From positions 1,019,732 to 1,083,731 of the forward strand of contig WBMW01004135.1 of NCBI GenBank assembly GCA_013396635.1: a stretch of 64,000 nt of DNA, read 5' to 3'. Shown piece after piece: positions 38,215 to 49,149 of the stretch (the stretch's first letter is position 1; each line of letters begins with the position of its first letter). The position numbers and the translations under genes are program-made. The notes under the pieces were generated by a model, which was not told the origin of the DNA, ran no database searches, and saw nothing but the letters and a program-made list of their open reading frames with translations. Origin of the DNA: Penelope pileata (Eukaryota; Chordata; Aves; Galliformes; Cracidae).

Positions 38215-38520
38215 TTCCAGCTTTCTGCTTTCCTTCTCCCTCGGAGATCTCTCCCCCATACCGTGCGTAATAACCGGGGGAGAAAACAATTACTTATCAT
38301 GTAAATCTGCCAGCCTCTTAGGGTTCAAGACAATTTACATAACAGAGGCCGTGCACCTTAAAGCCATGGCAGTCCCTCCGGAGGGGCTCCCGGAGGAAGT
38401 TACTCATTCTGCGGTTCAGCCAGCTCGCCCAATAAGTTCACATTTCAATCCACAGTTTGCTAACCTCTCCTTTGGAAATGGTGATGAAAATCTCGTGAGG
38501 TTCAGCTGATGGTTTCTGAA
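38215..38520. promoter_or_regulatory. Candidate regulatory element with paired inverted octamers
   Basis: ATGTAAAT (38299-38306) and ATTTACAT (38333-38340) are exact inverted copies 34 bases apart. They are one base from the POU-factor octamer ATTTGCAT. Around them are AACAATTACTTATC, a CCGTGCGTAATAACCGG word, the palindromic CCCTCCGGAGGGGCTCCCGG area (38371-38390), and 'CCAATAAGTTCACATTTC' (38429-38446). A 154-codon plus frame (38045-38509) runs through the block and its stop TGA overlaps the ATG of the next frame (38509), but neither product is recognised. Enhancer or promoter function is inferred. Confidence 0.38.
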
Positions 38521-38559
38521 TTGCACTCCCTGCAGGTGACTTTTACTTTTCAGTCTGTT

Positions 38560-38760
38560 CGGCTACTTCTTTTCCCCCGGGGCTGTGCCCCTCCCTCCCA
38601 TCACCTCTCCGCAGCTCTCTCCGCACCACCCGACTCCGGGGCTGGGGCTGGGGCTGGGGCTGGGCCCGGGCCCGGGCCCGGAGTGCAGAGCCCGGCCTTA
38701 GCGCAGCCGCAATGCCGCCCAGCGAACGCTGATAAAATCACGGCTTTGTTCTCGCTGGGA
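38560..38760. promoter_or_regulatory. Small CpG-dense patch
   Basis: By hand count about 16 CpG occur in 200 bases between 38578 and 38755, far above the rest of the window. The patch includes CCCCCGGGG, CTCTCCGCAG, CCCGACTCCGGGG, GCGCAGCCGCAATGCCGCC and AGCGAACGC. This could be a short CpG island such as the start of an uncharacterised non-coding transcript, or a GC-rich conserved element. No TATA box was found in a sensible position. The (GGGGCT)4 tract lies inside it. Confidence 0.4.
38638..38681 (+). repeat. (GGGGCT)4 tandem repeat plus (GGGCCC) palindromes; quadruplex-prone
   Basis: Four exact GGGGCT hexamers (38638-38661) are followed by GGG and then CCCGGGCCCGGGCCCGG (38665-38681). 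The G-runs with two-base CT loops fit a very stable parallel G-quadruplex on the plus strand. The adjoining GGGCCC/CCCGGG run is self-complementary. In frame it gives alternating Gly-Ala then Gly-Pro, a consequence of the DNA repeat and not evidence for a protein. Copy number may vary. Confidence 0.92.
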
Positions 38761-39151
38761 TCCCTAAGGACAGTGTTTTGGGGAGGAGTTCCTGGAGGTA
38801 TCTTTTACCAGGGAGCAAAGAAACTTAAATGAGAGCACTGCAGACTTCTGACGAAAACTCAAATTCAGGCTTGCTTTTCCCCTTTATTTGGGAGGCAATT
38901 AAACGTTTTCTTGTTTGGTTTCCTGCTGTTCGCAATACTGGGGCATAAGGAGAGAGCTGGTCAGTTAAATAGAGCCTTTTTTATTCCCACCGCAGCCCCC
39001 TGTGTACAGACCGTGACAGAGCTCATGTAACTGGACATGTAGACCTGCAGACCTGCACTCAACCCTACAAACTTTTCAAATCTTTCCAGCTCTTAGCAGA
39101 TATTCAATTGTATTTCTTCTTTCAAATACAGCTCATTTCCCTTCAGATGAT
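38761..39151. other. Unique sequence
   Basis: AT-rich sequence to the right of the CpG-dense patch. No repeat or gene is recognised. Confidence 0.4.
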
Positions 39152-39210
39152 TAAAACAAAAAACAAAAACAAAACCAACCAAACAAACAAACAAAAAAAC
39201 CCACAAAAAC
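39152..39210. repeat. (AAAC)n / A-rich microsatellite
   Basis: AAAACAAAAAACAAAAACAA, then CCAACCAAACAAACAAAC and A-rich ends. Almost no T. Resembles an eroded poly-A tail, but the flanks show no SINE or processed pseudogene. Confidence 0.88.
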
Positions 39211-39411
39211 ATACGATAGCTGACTTCAGTAACTACATTTAAGCCATATTTCACCTGCAGAATCTTGCAAGGGAGTTCAAGATTCAAGTATCCGCTGATA
39301 GTGTGCATGTTAGATCTATCAGAAAGTCTACCAGGAACTCAGCTACTAATGATGCTAAACATTTTACAAGTGCAATATGAGAATAGGTAATGATTTTGGC
39401 AGTAGCCAGCT

Positions 39412-39612
39412 CATAGCTAAGCTCTGGAACACCTTGCTGGGACAAGCTATGTTCGCTAAACACCTACAGAGGTTCAAAGGATGACTGGACAAATCCGTGG
39501 GGAAAAAGCTATCAAGGGCCATTAGATACAAAGCCACCAAGTCTGGCTCAGGAGGTCCCTGGAGGCTGAAGTTTCCAGAAGAAGCTTTGCTATCTGTTTT
39601 CTCTGTTTTAGT
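39412..39612 (+). mobile_element. CR1 LINE 3' region, plus strand
   Basis: 'AAGCTCTGGAACACCTTGCT', 'AGAGGTTCAAAGGATGACTG', GACAAATCCGTGGGGAAAAA, 'GCTATCAAGGGCCATTAG', 'GTCTGGCTCAGGAGGTCCCT' and 'TCCAGAAGAAGC' occur in the order of the CR1 region 'agctctggaactc...gttcaaaagaggattggacaaattc...aagggctattagatac...ctggctcaggaagtccct...ctgcagatctccagaagctg'. About 200 bases are aligned, the longest CR1 piece in the window. The 3' tail after about 39612 is lost. The minus frame 39364-39621 is a shadow over this element. Confidence 0.85.
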
Positions 39613-42600
39613 CTTTTCCACTTTTTCTTCCCCTTAGAAGTGTCATCAGCCCATCCCTAAAAGAAATCTAAGACCAATACTTTACAAAGAGATTCTAAAG
39701 AAGAAAATATTGAGGAGAAACCAAGCAAATACAGAGATAACAAATGAAAGAAAGGAGCATAATACAAAGATTATTGGAAACCTAACAACAAGGATGGAGG
39801 GGGGACCACTAAAACACACTCTAGGCAGCACCAGGCATTTCCTGAAGATGTCCAAGAAGCCATTGCAGCCACCCGGAGCTGGAGATGGATAGGACTCAGC
39901 AGAAAGCACTAAGCTGACAGGGCAGCTCTTCTCAACTCCATCCTGCTGAGCTTGTCTTCTGAAAAGTTCATGAGACTCCAAGCTTCAAACTTATTTTGCT
40001 GGAGAGAGAGTGGGGCTGCTGGATATTATGGTTGAATAACCTATTTCAACCTGATGACTCATAAGTTACTTTTCTCTTTCCTTCTGTTTTTCCTAGAAAA
40101 CCAGCTTTGTGGAAAACATCTTTTCATCTGACACCAGTTCAAACATAATTCAGTTTAAGTTTTGTTAAGTCTGACCTCATCTCATGCTTGTCCAGTACTA
40201 GTTGCTGATTTAAAGCCCCATTATCCGGAATACATTAATATGTGATATACACTAAAGATATCTCTTAGCCTAGAGCAGAAACCTCATTAATGGCAGGAAA
40301 AGCCTGTAGGCTTCTAGGGAGCCATTTTCACAGGAGATGTTTGCCTTAAACTTATTATCTTCTTAATGTCTTTTTTGTCTGTTGGTCTGTCTCTTTGGTT
40401 TGAAAACATAGCCCTGAATGTAAGTCTTTATGTGGTGCTTTTGATGTGTGCTGCTGACCTGTGAGCCTCACCTCTTGCAAATGAAGGGATCTCTGCACCT
40501 GTGTCCCTGGCAGAAGCACCAGACCTTGCAAATGCAGCTGTTTTAGCCAGGCGTTGGTTCAGTGGTGTAACATTGCAGGTTGTAGGGCGATGACTTGGCT
40601 GAAGAGGCCTACAGCCCTGCTGACAAGATGGGAGAAGGACATAGATTTGTTTCTTGTACCCCAAAGAGCCCACTGCTCAAGAGGAGTGAGAGCAGTGGGG
40701 AATGCAATTGGATGGCACTGGTTGAGAGGCAGTAGCGGTGGTTCTGGTGGGCTGGGTGGAGAGAAAAGTGTGTGCTGAGGCTGAGTAAATCAGAAAAGCA
40801 AATCTATCTGCTTTCTCCATCCAACTATGCTTTAAGGGTCTGCAGCTGAGCAAAATAGAGAAAACTCCTGTTTGAGGGCAAACCAGAAGAGTCGAAATAA
40901 CTGGAAGAAGGATTTAACTCTTTTGAGGGCTATCTTAGTCCTGTGATTCCTGACACAGAGTCCCTGCAGGGAGTTCAGTGGGTACAAGTCCCATGAGCCA
41001 TAAACCTATGTTTTGCATGACTACAGGAGGAAATGTTGTCCACATACTGATACTTGCTTCCTGACTGAACATCTAAACATAGGATGCATGAGGAGAATGC
41101 AGTGCCAGTTCCATACCGCTGCTAAGAGAAGGATTTCTGTGCTGCTTCCCATTGTCCTCAGCCAACCCTGTAAATAAAAAAGATTGAGCTATTGGAGGGG
41201 ACAGGGAGGGACAGCCTGAATGGAAAAGAAGTCAAGGATGCCAAATAAGAAATGAAGAGCCTTGGAAATTCAGCCAAGTTCCAGAGAAATCCCTGGCAGA
41301 AGGTTTGTGACTGGCTTTGTTGGAAGGTTTGAACATCCTGAAGAGTCTGAAAAAGTCATCCAGAATAAGTTTGTGCAGAATAAGGTGGCAAAAATGAAGG
41401 ATACATCATTCTGTGATTAATTGATTAAAGAGCTTTCAAATGGCTGTGGCCTTAGTTGCGCTTCCAAAGGAGAGATTGAGCCAAAAAATATTTGGAATTT
41501 GTGCAATGGGAAGAGTCTTTGCCCTGTAGATCCTATGATGTGGAAACTTAACTTTCAGATGAGGGCAGAATAAGATCAGCCCAATGCCCAGCAAGTCTCT
41601 TTTACTAGCCAGAGCAGAATCAAACATCATCCTGGGAGAACCAAAGTTTTGTGACAGGGACCTCTGAGAAAGTCTTGAAATTGAATCCCAGGGACTTTTG
41701 CTCATCATCCTTAGACAAAATAGTTCTGTTGGATGGCTCCGCATTTAATTGCTGAGGAAACCTGATCAGAGCAGAGAGGAGATTCCCAGCCTCTGGCTAA
41801 GCTGTTGGCTTTACTCAGTGGTTTCTATCAGCCCTGTGCTTCTCAAAAAGTTCCTTTCAGGTGCATCTTTCCTGAAAGATTAAATGCCTCTGTGGAGATT
41901 ACAGTGCTGGGGGTTAATTGCCCCCCGAGGCTGAACAACTGATCTCCTAGGCCACGTGCACAGGATTCAAACCACATATAAAACAGGAAGAGGAGAGGTT
42001 TTGCCACACAAAACAGTTGGGAAACATATTATTTAAGGATAATCTAATCTCTTACTAAAGAAAAAGAAATGAAAGAGGAATACAGAGCAGTCTGTTCTAG
42101 GCAGTGAGAAGTATTCGGCCCTAGAAAGGCACCCAAATTCCAGTTGCTGCGGGAATCTGGGGCTGAATCCAACTCCAATAAAGCTGATGAAAAGCTTGTG
42201 GAGTTTGCATCCTCCACACTGCAAAAGCTAGGAGACGTGAAAGATGGGAGGCAAGGGGAAGTAAAGGTTCTTGAGAATCAGAGAAAAGCCTGAACTGAGA
42301 AATTCACAGAAGCAAGCAGATTTCAAACCCAGAGAGACTTGGAGGGTCTGGGATTGAGGATACTAGTTTGGACAGTTACCAAGAGAAAGGAACTGCCTCA
42401 ATATTTTGATCACAATCTGGCTTCCGAGTCTGGTGTTCCTGCCCTCCCTTTCCCAAATGTATTTAGGTTTACTGAGAGCTACTTCCTAGATCCTATCTGT
42501 TCAACTAGCTGCGTCCATGTTTGTGTAACGATAAGTTGATGCAGCTTTCTGTGTAATATTTCAGTCTAGGTATCGATGCCCTGTATCAGAGGGTGCATTG

Positions 42601-45600
42601 TGCGGCTGGTGGTGTGGGACTGCCTGAAATGTGGAAATGACTTCAACAAGGCTCTGCCTGTAGGACGGAGATCCATGGGCTGCGGGATGGGAGCAGATGT
42701 GTTAGATGATATCTAGAGTTCACTCACAGATTAAATAAACCATTGTGATGATATACCATGGCTTGTGGTTATGGCAGACAGCATACTTCTCACATGAGAG
42801 GGAGTCACGCAGTGAGTTTGTTTTCTTCCCGTTCGTTTACCTCTTGTTTGTTGCTGCTGGTGGGTAAATAGTGAAATGGGTTTCTCAAAGTGTGATCTTT
42901 CCAAAGGCCACTGAAATGCTTCCTACTGAGCGAGCTAATTTGAAACAATTGAGGCTGAAAGGGGAGGAAATGTCATGTTTGGATATATTTTTTTTTGGTG
43001 AAAAATGCAGATTTGGTGACACCCAACTGTAAATTAATTTCATTTTGGTTATATAAAGGAAAACAATGAGAAGTCAGAGCAGATCATGTTGATGTTTTCC
43101 AAACAAAATGCTTGGGTTTTCCCATGTAAGGAGATTTTTCATGTCACTGACTATGTTTTGTTTCTTGTTTGAACTCTTGAAATGGAAAAGAATATATTTC
43201 AGCTGATTCTTTTCCACATTTCCTCAGATACCGGTGAAAGAAATTTCAGATCAAGCCAACATTTTATTTTACAATTTAATTTGGAAATGGCAGCACATGA
43301 GTATTTCACCCATCGTTCCAGCAGCTCAGACTGGAATTCAAATTTTACATCTCCATTCCAGTCCTCATCCCAGAAGCTTCCAGCCCCTGCCCATCGCCGG
43401 GCAGGACAGAACGAGCGCCTGGGCAGTGCACTGAAAAGTGAGTGTCTGGTGCCCTCTATGGGTCAGTCCCACAGATGGGCCTGAGTCTGTCCCCCGTATT
43501 CAGCTTTGTGCCTGAAAACCAGATTCTCCCTCTGACCAAGACAAGTTTGGTGAATATCTTGCAGGCTCTTTTTCGAACAAATTAGAAATTAAGCTTGAAA
43601 AATGTTTCTTCTGCACTAGAAAACAGGAGCATGAATATTTTTTGGAAGAGAATAGCTGAAACCAATCAATAGAACAAAATCCTTTCCTTCAGTCCAAATG
43701 AGTTCTAATATGGCATGAACACAAAGGATCATTCCCAGGGAAATGGGGCTGCAGTTTCTAAGGACCTTTCCTTTAAACTACATCTGTTCTGAAGTTGAAG
43801 ATGCAAACTTTCTATATCTGCATACATAAGATGACTTGATTTAATCCATTAGGGTACTAATAGTGATAAAGCTGACTTTCTAACAGTCCCTCCTGAGATG
43901 CAGCCTTTCTCATTTAGCAGCTGGAATCTCTGCATCTGAGCTGGCTCTGGTGTCACTGGCTACACGAGATGCTCCCGCCTGGCAGTTCAGGAGCAGCCCC
44001 ATTTTCAGTAAAACGCTCAAGGCAAAGCGGACTGAGAGGTGGGGCATGCTGAGGGACTCCTAGTTTTTTTTTTTGCAGACCAGTTTACGAATGTGCCAGA
44101 AATAACATGGAGTTCTGCCTGGGATGAGAGCAATTTTTGGTACTGAGACTTCCTGTGTAGTGCTGATAAAATAAACTCTACTTACCTTGTCCTGCCTCCC
44201 TACACTGATGTGGCTTGTTACAGAGTTGATCTCTTGCACCCCTTCTTTCTCATTTATTGCCTCCAGTGAATATGAAATTGGCATGGGAAACTGGATTGAC
44301 AGACTTGGAAACCGAAGGTCTGTATGCTCAGATCTGGCAAAGCCCAAGTGACAAGCAAGTCCAAAATCTTGCCCGTCAGCTTTGGAGCTGTGCACAGATC
44401 AGTCTCTCAGAGAGGATCTAAGACCTGTGCATCCCACTGACACCCAGCCCTTAGGGACTGTGGGGCGGCCAGGCTCCTTCAAAATGTGCCTTATGACAGA
44501 GGAGAAAACGGTCTGCCAACAGCTGAGTGTAACCAAGGTAAGACAGCAACGGCTGTAGGACCAGTATCCCTGGAAAGCAGGGATCCCACGGTGGCTGCTG
44601 TTTCCCAAGTGAGTTGCAGCAAACCTTATTGCTACTCCCTGCCTCTCAGAGTAGGGCGACCCAAATCCCCATACCCTTGACAGCATCTAAGCTCTATCAG
44701 CGTGTGGCAATCTCATTGCATTTCTGCAGCCACAGTCCATCTCCATATTGCCAGCAGCAACTTCCAATCATCTCACACTTTGCCAGCACTGGTCTTGAAT
44801 GGAAGAGATTGTATCCTCACCTACAATTGAAATTTTGTTCTTTGACAGAAAGCAAGAGAGGTGCATATAGAGTCAAACTCACAGGGACTGATTGATTGGA
44901 AAAGAGAGGGAAGGAAAAAAAATTCTTAGGTGCGGTTTGCCTTGTAAAGTATGTGTTTCCCTGCTGGTAAGGTATGTATATGAGTTCCCCTCCAATTCAA
45001 AGCAAGCTCTGTTCATCTCTTAAGCTCCTGTGTTGCCAGGATGGGCACTTTATGAGGGAGCAATCCATTCTGTGAGCAGGAGCTAGGAAGAGCGAGGCTG
45101 TAATGTGCAGCTGACCAGAGATATTTTCCTGCCATAAGTTATTGGGTCAGATGGTGTGGCTTAACCTAAGTTCTCTTCAGCAATGAGAAAGCAATGAGAG
45201 ACCTTAATGCCAAATGATTTAGTCAGAACTCTCATATGCCACTGGCTGATGGATCCCACCTTGTGCTGACCTGAATCATATGAGAATTCACCACTTCCCC
45301 TCGTAGTTTGTCCTAAAATTAATCATCCTCCCTGCTCAAAATGTGTCTTTTATTTCTCAGTTTCTGGCTCTGCCTTTCAGGCACAGACTGTAACTATACC
45401 TTTCTCTGCTTGCTGAAAGAGTCCTTTCACCTGTGGAGTTTTCACTGGCTGCAAATATTTTTATTTCATCAACTTGTCTCTATCCTTTTTGATAACCATT
45501 CAAGATCTAAGTCTATTGTTAAAAAGTATTTTCTCTACCTCTTTGCTTCTGCTTTTCCTTCCAAATTACCTCCAAACTTCAGCATCTATTTTAATTTTTC

Positions 45601-46255
45601 ACACAAGATTTGGTGTTACTGAACTAAGACAGAGACAGAATCGCTTGCCTACATGGCTGTCCGTTCCCCTGTTGATCTAGTCAAGGATAAGCCATAGATT
45701 TAGTTTCTTTCCCTTTCATCAGCGTATCCTCTCTAGAGTCTTTTGCAGATTTCAAATAACCAAGTTTTGCCTAAAATGTGTTTTCATAATGCCAGTTTGT
45801 ATGTGGAATGTTCTGCACAGTCAAATAAATACCCAGATTTCACGCATTACATTTACCAACTAGGTGTCCAGCCAATATCAAGTTTGCATATCAAACTCTA
45901 TTTTGCATAAAACTTTCCTGACTGGCATTTGTTATAGTTTCTGCCTTCCATTTTTCTTTGCCATTCAGCAGAATCATCTGACAACTTTTACATTAGTTTG
46001 CCCTTGCTGGTTTCAGGTTTGTTGGATGAAAATGGGCAGAGAGAAAACATATATTCTTTCTTAAACTCACCTTATATTTATCATGTGTAAGTTCTCTTGG
46101 ATTTCTCATCTTTTCAGGACACACAAATAGTCCAGTAACATTTGGCTAAGTATTTGGGAGATGAACAACACTGTCTAAGGTGAAACACCCTTCTCCACAT
46201 TGCTATCCTCTTTTATAAGTATTCCAAACCCAGAGCTAAACTACTTGCTGAATAG
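39613..46255. other. Unique sequence, no supported gene
   Basis: Over 6.6 kb with frames of at most 111 codons, none recognised. 42890-43110 (GCGAGCTAATTTGAAACAAT, GTAAATTAATTTCATTTTGG, TATATAAAGG) has a regulatory look but only weakly. An 11-base T run sits at 44064-44074. 44400-44700 is slightly GC-richer and carries overlapping frames on both strands. Confidence 0.45.
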
Positions 46256-46341
46256 TTTTTTTTTTTTTTTTTCAGTCATCTCATACTTATATTACTCATA
46301 TTTATATATATACTCATCTCATACTTATATACTCATATTTA
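46256..46341. repeat. T17 tract and imperfect tandem duplication
   Basis: Seventeen T (46256-46272) are followed by a 29-base unit (46276-46304) starting TCATCTCATACTTATATTAC. It recurs with one base deleted at 46314-46341. Nine A/T-rich bases separate the copies (period 38). It is a recent-looking local duplication, probably by slippage. Confidence 0.85.
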
Positions 46342-47045
46342 GGTAACAGGCAGTTGTAATTGTTAGGATTTCTGTTATTACATTCTTGCTTAAGCACCTG
46401 TCTTTGACTTTCACTCTGCCAACAGGAATTTTCCCGATGTCCTTTTGCTCCCTTTATCAGTTACCTGCAGTTCATAGCTTCTAGCTGGTACTTACTGTTA
46501 TCCATTCCTTCTTTAAAAAAAAAAAATGGTTTAATGCGGCTTTTTCTATTACTGTCGTCTTTATGTCTGAGTTGGCTTTTAGCCAAAGCTGTCCTTGTTC
46601 CTTGATTGGGAAATTAGTGGCTTATTAAAATATAAATAAATAAAGAGGAGGAGGTTGTTAATGATGCAAAAGTTGGCTGAAACAGTGATCCCCTTTAAAA
46701 ATAAATTCTACTCCAAGAAAAATATGCAAAGTCAGGTTAGAAAGACCAACCCTCAATAACTGTGTGGGGAACATGCAAAAATACAGAGATAAGAAGTTAT
46801 TATGCATCCAAGAATATTTAGGGAATAGCTGAATAAACTTAAATGTAGTGAAACAGCAGAGTAGAGCTACGTGTCTTTAAGTTCAAAAAAAGATGTGTAA
46901 ATGTTGCCATTGCTTCTCAAGTAAATTATTTTGGGGTGCCGTACCTGAAGTGAAGCAGCTTGCCTCATTGAATTTTTACTTCTATTTTATCATGAAAATT
47001 AGCAGCATGAGTTTAAAAAAAAGTCAATCTTGCTTTGCAAGCCTG
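46342..47045. other. Unique AT-rich sequence
   Basis: AT-rich with short A or T runs. No repeat or gene is recognised. Confidence 0.4.
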
Positions 47046-47115
47046 TTTTTTTTTTTTTTTNNNNNNNNNNNNNNNNNNNNNNNNNNNNNNNNNNNNNNNN
47101 NNNNNNNNNNNNNNN
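47046..47115. other. Poly-T run into assembly gap
   Basis: Fifteen T (47046-47060) run directly into 55 N (47061-47115). Sequence resumes with TTTTAACAGG. The homopolymer probably broke the assembly, so the true tract length and what lies within it are unknown. Two apparent plus-strand frames crossing the gap are artefacts. Confidence 0.95.
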
Positions 47116-47689
47116 TTTTAACAGGATTACTTGTTTTTTAGGGATATACATAATCACAGTGTCTCGCAATGAAACCTACTTAGCTAATCAACGCAAAGTT
47201 GGCCTGGAGAGCAATACTGTTGGTAGGCTGAAAATGTTGTCTAAGAGAGCAATAAAAACAGACAGCTTTAAGATGCAGGTATGTTTTTTTGGTGAATCAT
47301 TGAAGAGATCAGTATAGATCTTCTTACCCTGATTTAAAACAAAGCTGATTTTAAATGATGCACTGCAAATTTTCAAGAACATTGTGTGCTCTTGGTCATG
47401 AAATCTGCTGACATTCTTTAAATGGGAGATTGGACGGAAGCTGATAAAAATGAAAGTAGGATACTAAAACAAAGATAACACAAGAGGGAGAGAAAGCAAG
47501 CAAGAATGTTGTGGAGAAAATAAATCTGAAACCTATCTATTTACTAGGAAAAGGAAGCTTATGCAGCAAGACTGATGGAAATGCAGGGGTGTTTCTGCAG
47601 AGATCATTCTGGCACATAAAATGATTCAATGGGTTGCAAAAAACCCCTCCACAACTAAAGTTTGGAGTCTGCATATGCAAAAGGCATCA
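47116..47689. other. Unique sequence right of the gap
   Basis: AT-rich, no gene recognised. Part may be diverged CR1 extending the fragment that follows. Confidence 0.4.
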
Positions 47690-47828
47690 TCTTACAGAGC
47701 AAGGAAGTAATAGCTCCTCTGTTGTGGCTGTACCTGGCATTTGGGGCCAAACACTGAATTCCTAATATTGACAAATTGGAGACAGTTCAGAGAAGAGCAA
47801 GAAAAAAAAATAGAGATTAAAGGAGCCA
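47690..47828 (+). mobile_element. CR1 LINE fragment, reverse-transcriptase C-terminal coding region, plus strand
   Basis: 'CATCTTACAGAGCAAGGAAG' to 'TAGCTCCTCT', then 'GTACCTGGCATTTGGGGCC' and GACAAATTGGAGACAGTTCA, GAGAAGAGCAAGAAAA. This follows the CR1 coding stretch 'caaggaggtcatagtcccgctctattcggc...tggaatactgcgtccagttttgggcc...gacaaattggagagagtccagaggagggcaac', the segment encoding the residues before the 'ERVQRRATKMI' motif. Frame is broken by small indels. It carries the 3' ORF region whereas other copies in the window are untranslated 3' parts. Confidence 0.8.
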
Positions 47829-48114
47829 ACTTTGTTGTTTTACATGACTAATAGTCCACGCTGAGTCCAGCAGACTTACTGTGCATTTGCATCAGAGTGA
47901 GTGAGACCAGAGCCTGGGGCCCTCCTCTCTGCATGAGTCTTCTTTACTTCCATACACAGAAGATATCTGTAGATCTGTTTGGGCTCTCCCTATCTGCAGT
48001 GGGCCAGTGTTTCAGTCAGTGAAAATCCAGTCCATTTCCCTTCGTCAACTGTGCTACAGAAACTTCCACAAAACCAGCTACCCATGGAAAACAGCCACTC
48101 CCCATGCACAGATT

Positions 48115-48510
48115 AAGAGTGTCTGTCCAGCTGTAGGCGAACTGTTAGGTCAGGGCTTGCACTGGTGATGGAGCACCTGGTGAAGGGGTGTGGCTGGCCC
48201 AGGAAGCCCAGGTAAATTGCTTGCACCTCTGCTCCCCACGTGACTGGAAGGGGTGGCCCCAGGGTGGAGTCACCCTGAGCTCATATAATGGCCAGCCACC
48301 CTAGGACAAACATCTCTTGGTGTTAGGCTGCTTTCTGGAGTGGGATGCTGTATAACTGGAGAGTTCACTCACTGGTTGGGTGAGTTAAAACTTGTGTGTA
48401 ACCTTTGTTTATGTCCATTGTTATAAACCTATAATGCTTTGCCTGGGACTGCAAAGAACCTGTCTGAAGCAATTTTGTCTCTTCATTTGCACAACACTAG
48501 CCAGTGCATG
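48115..48510 (+). mobile_element. LTR-like block (possible solo endogenous retrovirus LTR)
   Basis: This 0.4 kb block has the architecture of an avian retroviral LTR. A GC-richer U3-like left part (GGTGAAGGGGTGTGGCTGG, GGGTGGAGTCACCCTGAGC) leads to a TATA-like CATATAAT at 48282-48289. A mid part follows with ACATCTCTTGG and GGCTGCTTTCTGG. The right part includes GTTCACTCACTGGTTGGG, GTAACCTTTGTTTATGTCC, TTATAAACCTATAATGC and 'CTTCATTTGCACAACA'. It resembles bird ERVL-type LTRs I know in form, but I cannot name a family. No TG..CA ends with matching target duplication were found, and no viral coding region lies beside it. Confidence 0.5.
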
Positions 48511-49149
48511 ATGCGTCAGAGCCTTCAGTGAACGTTAAATCAATCTACAAAGGAGCATGTATGCTTGCTTTGACCCTTGTCCTCACATTTCCACATTAGA
48601 TTGTTTCTGTAGGAGCTGACCAGTGGTGTGCAAATGTTTAGACTTGCTAAAGCTAGTAGGATGTGACTGCTGTCTGACAAGGAGCCAGTCAAAAACAGTA
48701 ACACTTCACTGCAACTAGAGTAGTTTGCACTCTTTGAAGAACTACCTCCTGTGTAGTTCTTACTACACAAGCCATTGCAGTGTATTAACCCATTCAAGGA
48801 GCAAGATAGTATTCAGTGTGCAGAAATCACATCTCACAGAAGTGTAGTGTGCTTGGAAGTATGCCACAGCGTTACAGAAATATGGGTAACAAAGGCTGTT
48901 CTACAGAAAAGCTTGAGGATAGCACAGTGCATTTGAGGGATGGTGGTTTTTGGAAACAAGGGTGTCAGGAGTAAATGCCAATGCTGAAATTGTATGATGA
49001 GGATGCTGAGTTACCAGGAAAAGTTAGTGGCTCTCTCCCATCTGTTTCTATAAGCCAGGTCTCACCATGAAGGTTTGTACTCACTGGCTGTCTGGACTGC
49101 AAGTGCTTGAGAGAGTGGAGTACACCAGCAAGGAAGAATCTCATCTCTG
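48511..49149. other. Unique sequence between LTR-like block and LINE remnant
   Basis: No gene or recognised repeat; an 85-codon minus frame (48540-48797) is unrecognised. Confidence 0.4.

Noticed and set aside
38045..38832. Two abutting plus-strand frames (154 and 107 codons) with overlapping TGA/ATG, like a coupled pair
   Set aside because: Vertebrate-type DNA does not use operon coupling; the second product is Gly-Ala/Gly-Pro from a hexamer repeat and neither is recognised. The GC-rich patch explains the openness.
46893..47317. Plus-strand frames crossing the N gap
   Set aside because: Openness depends on undefined bases; the rest is poly-F from the T run.
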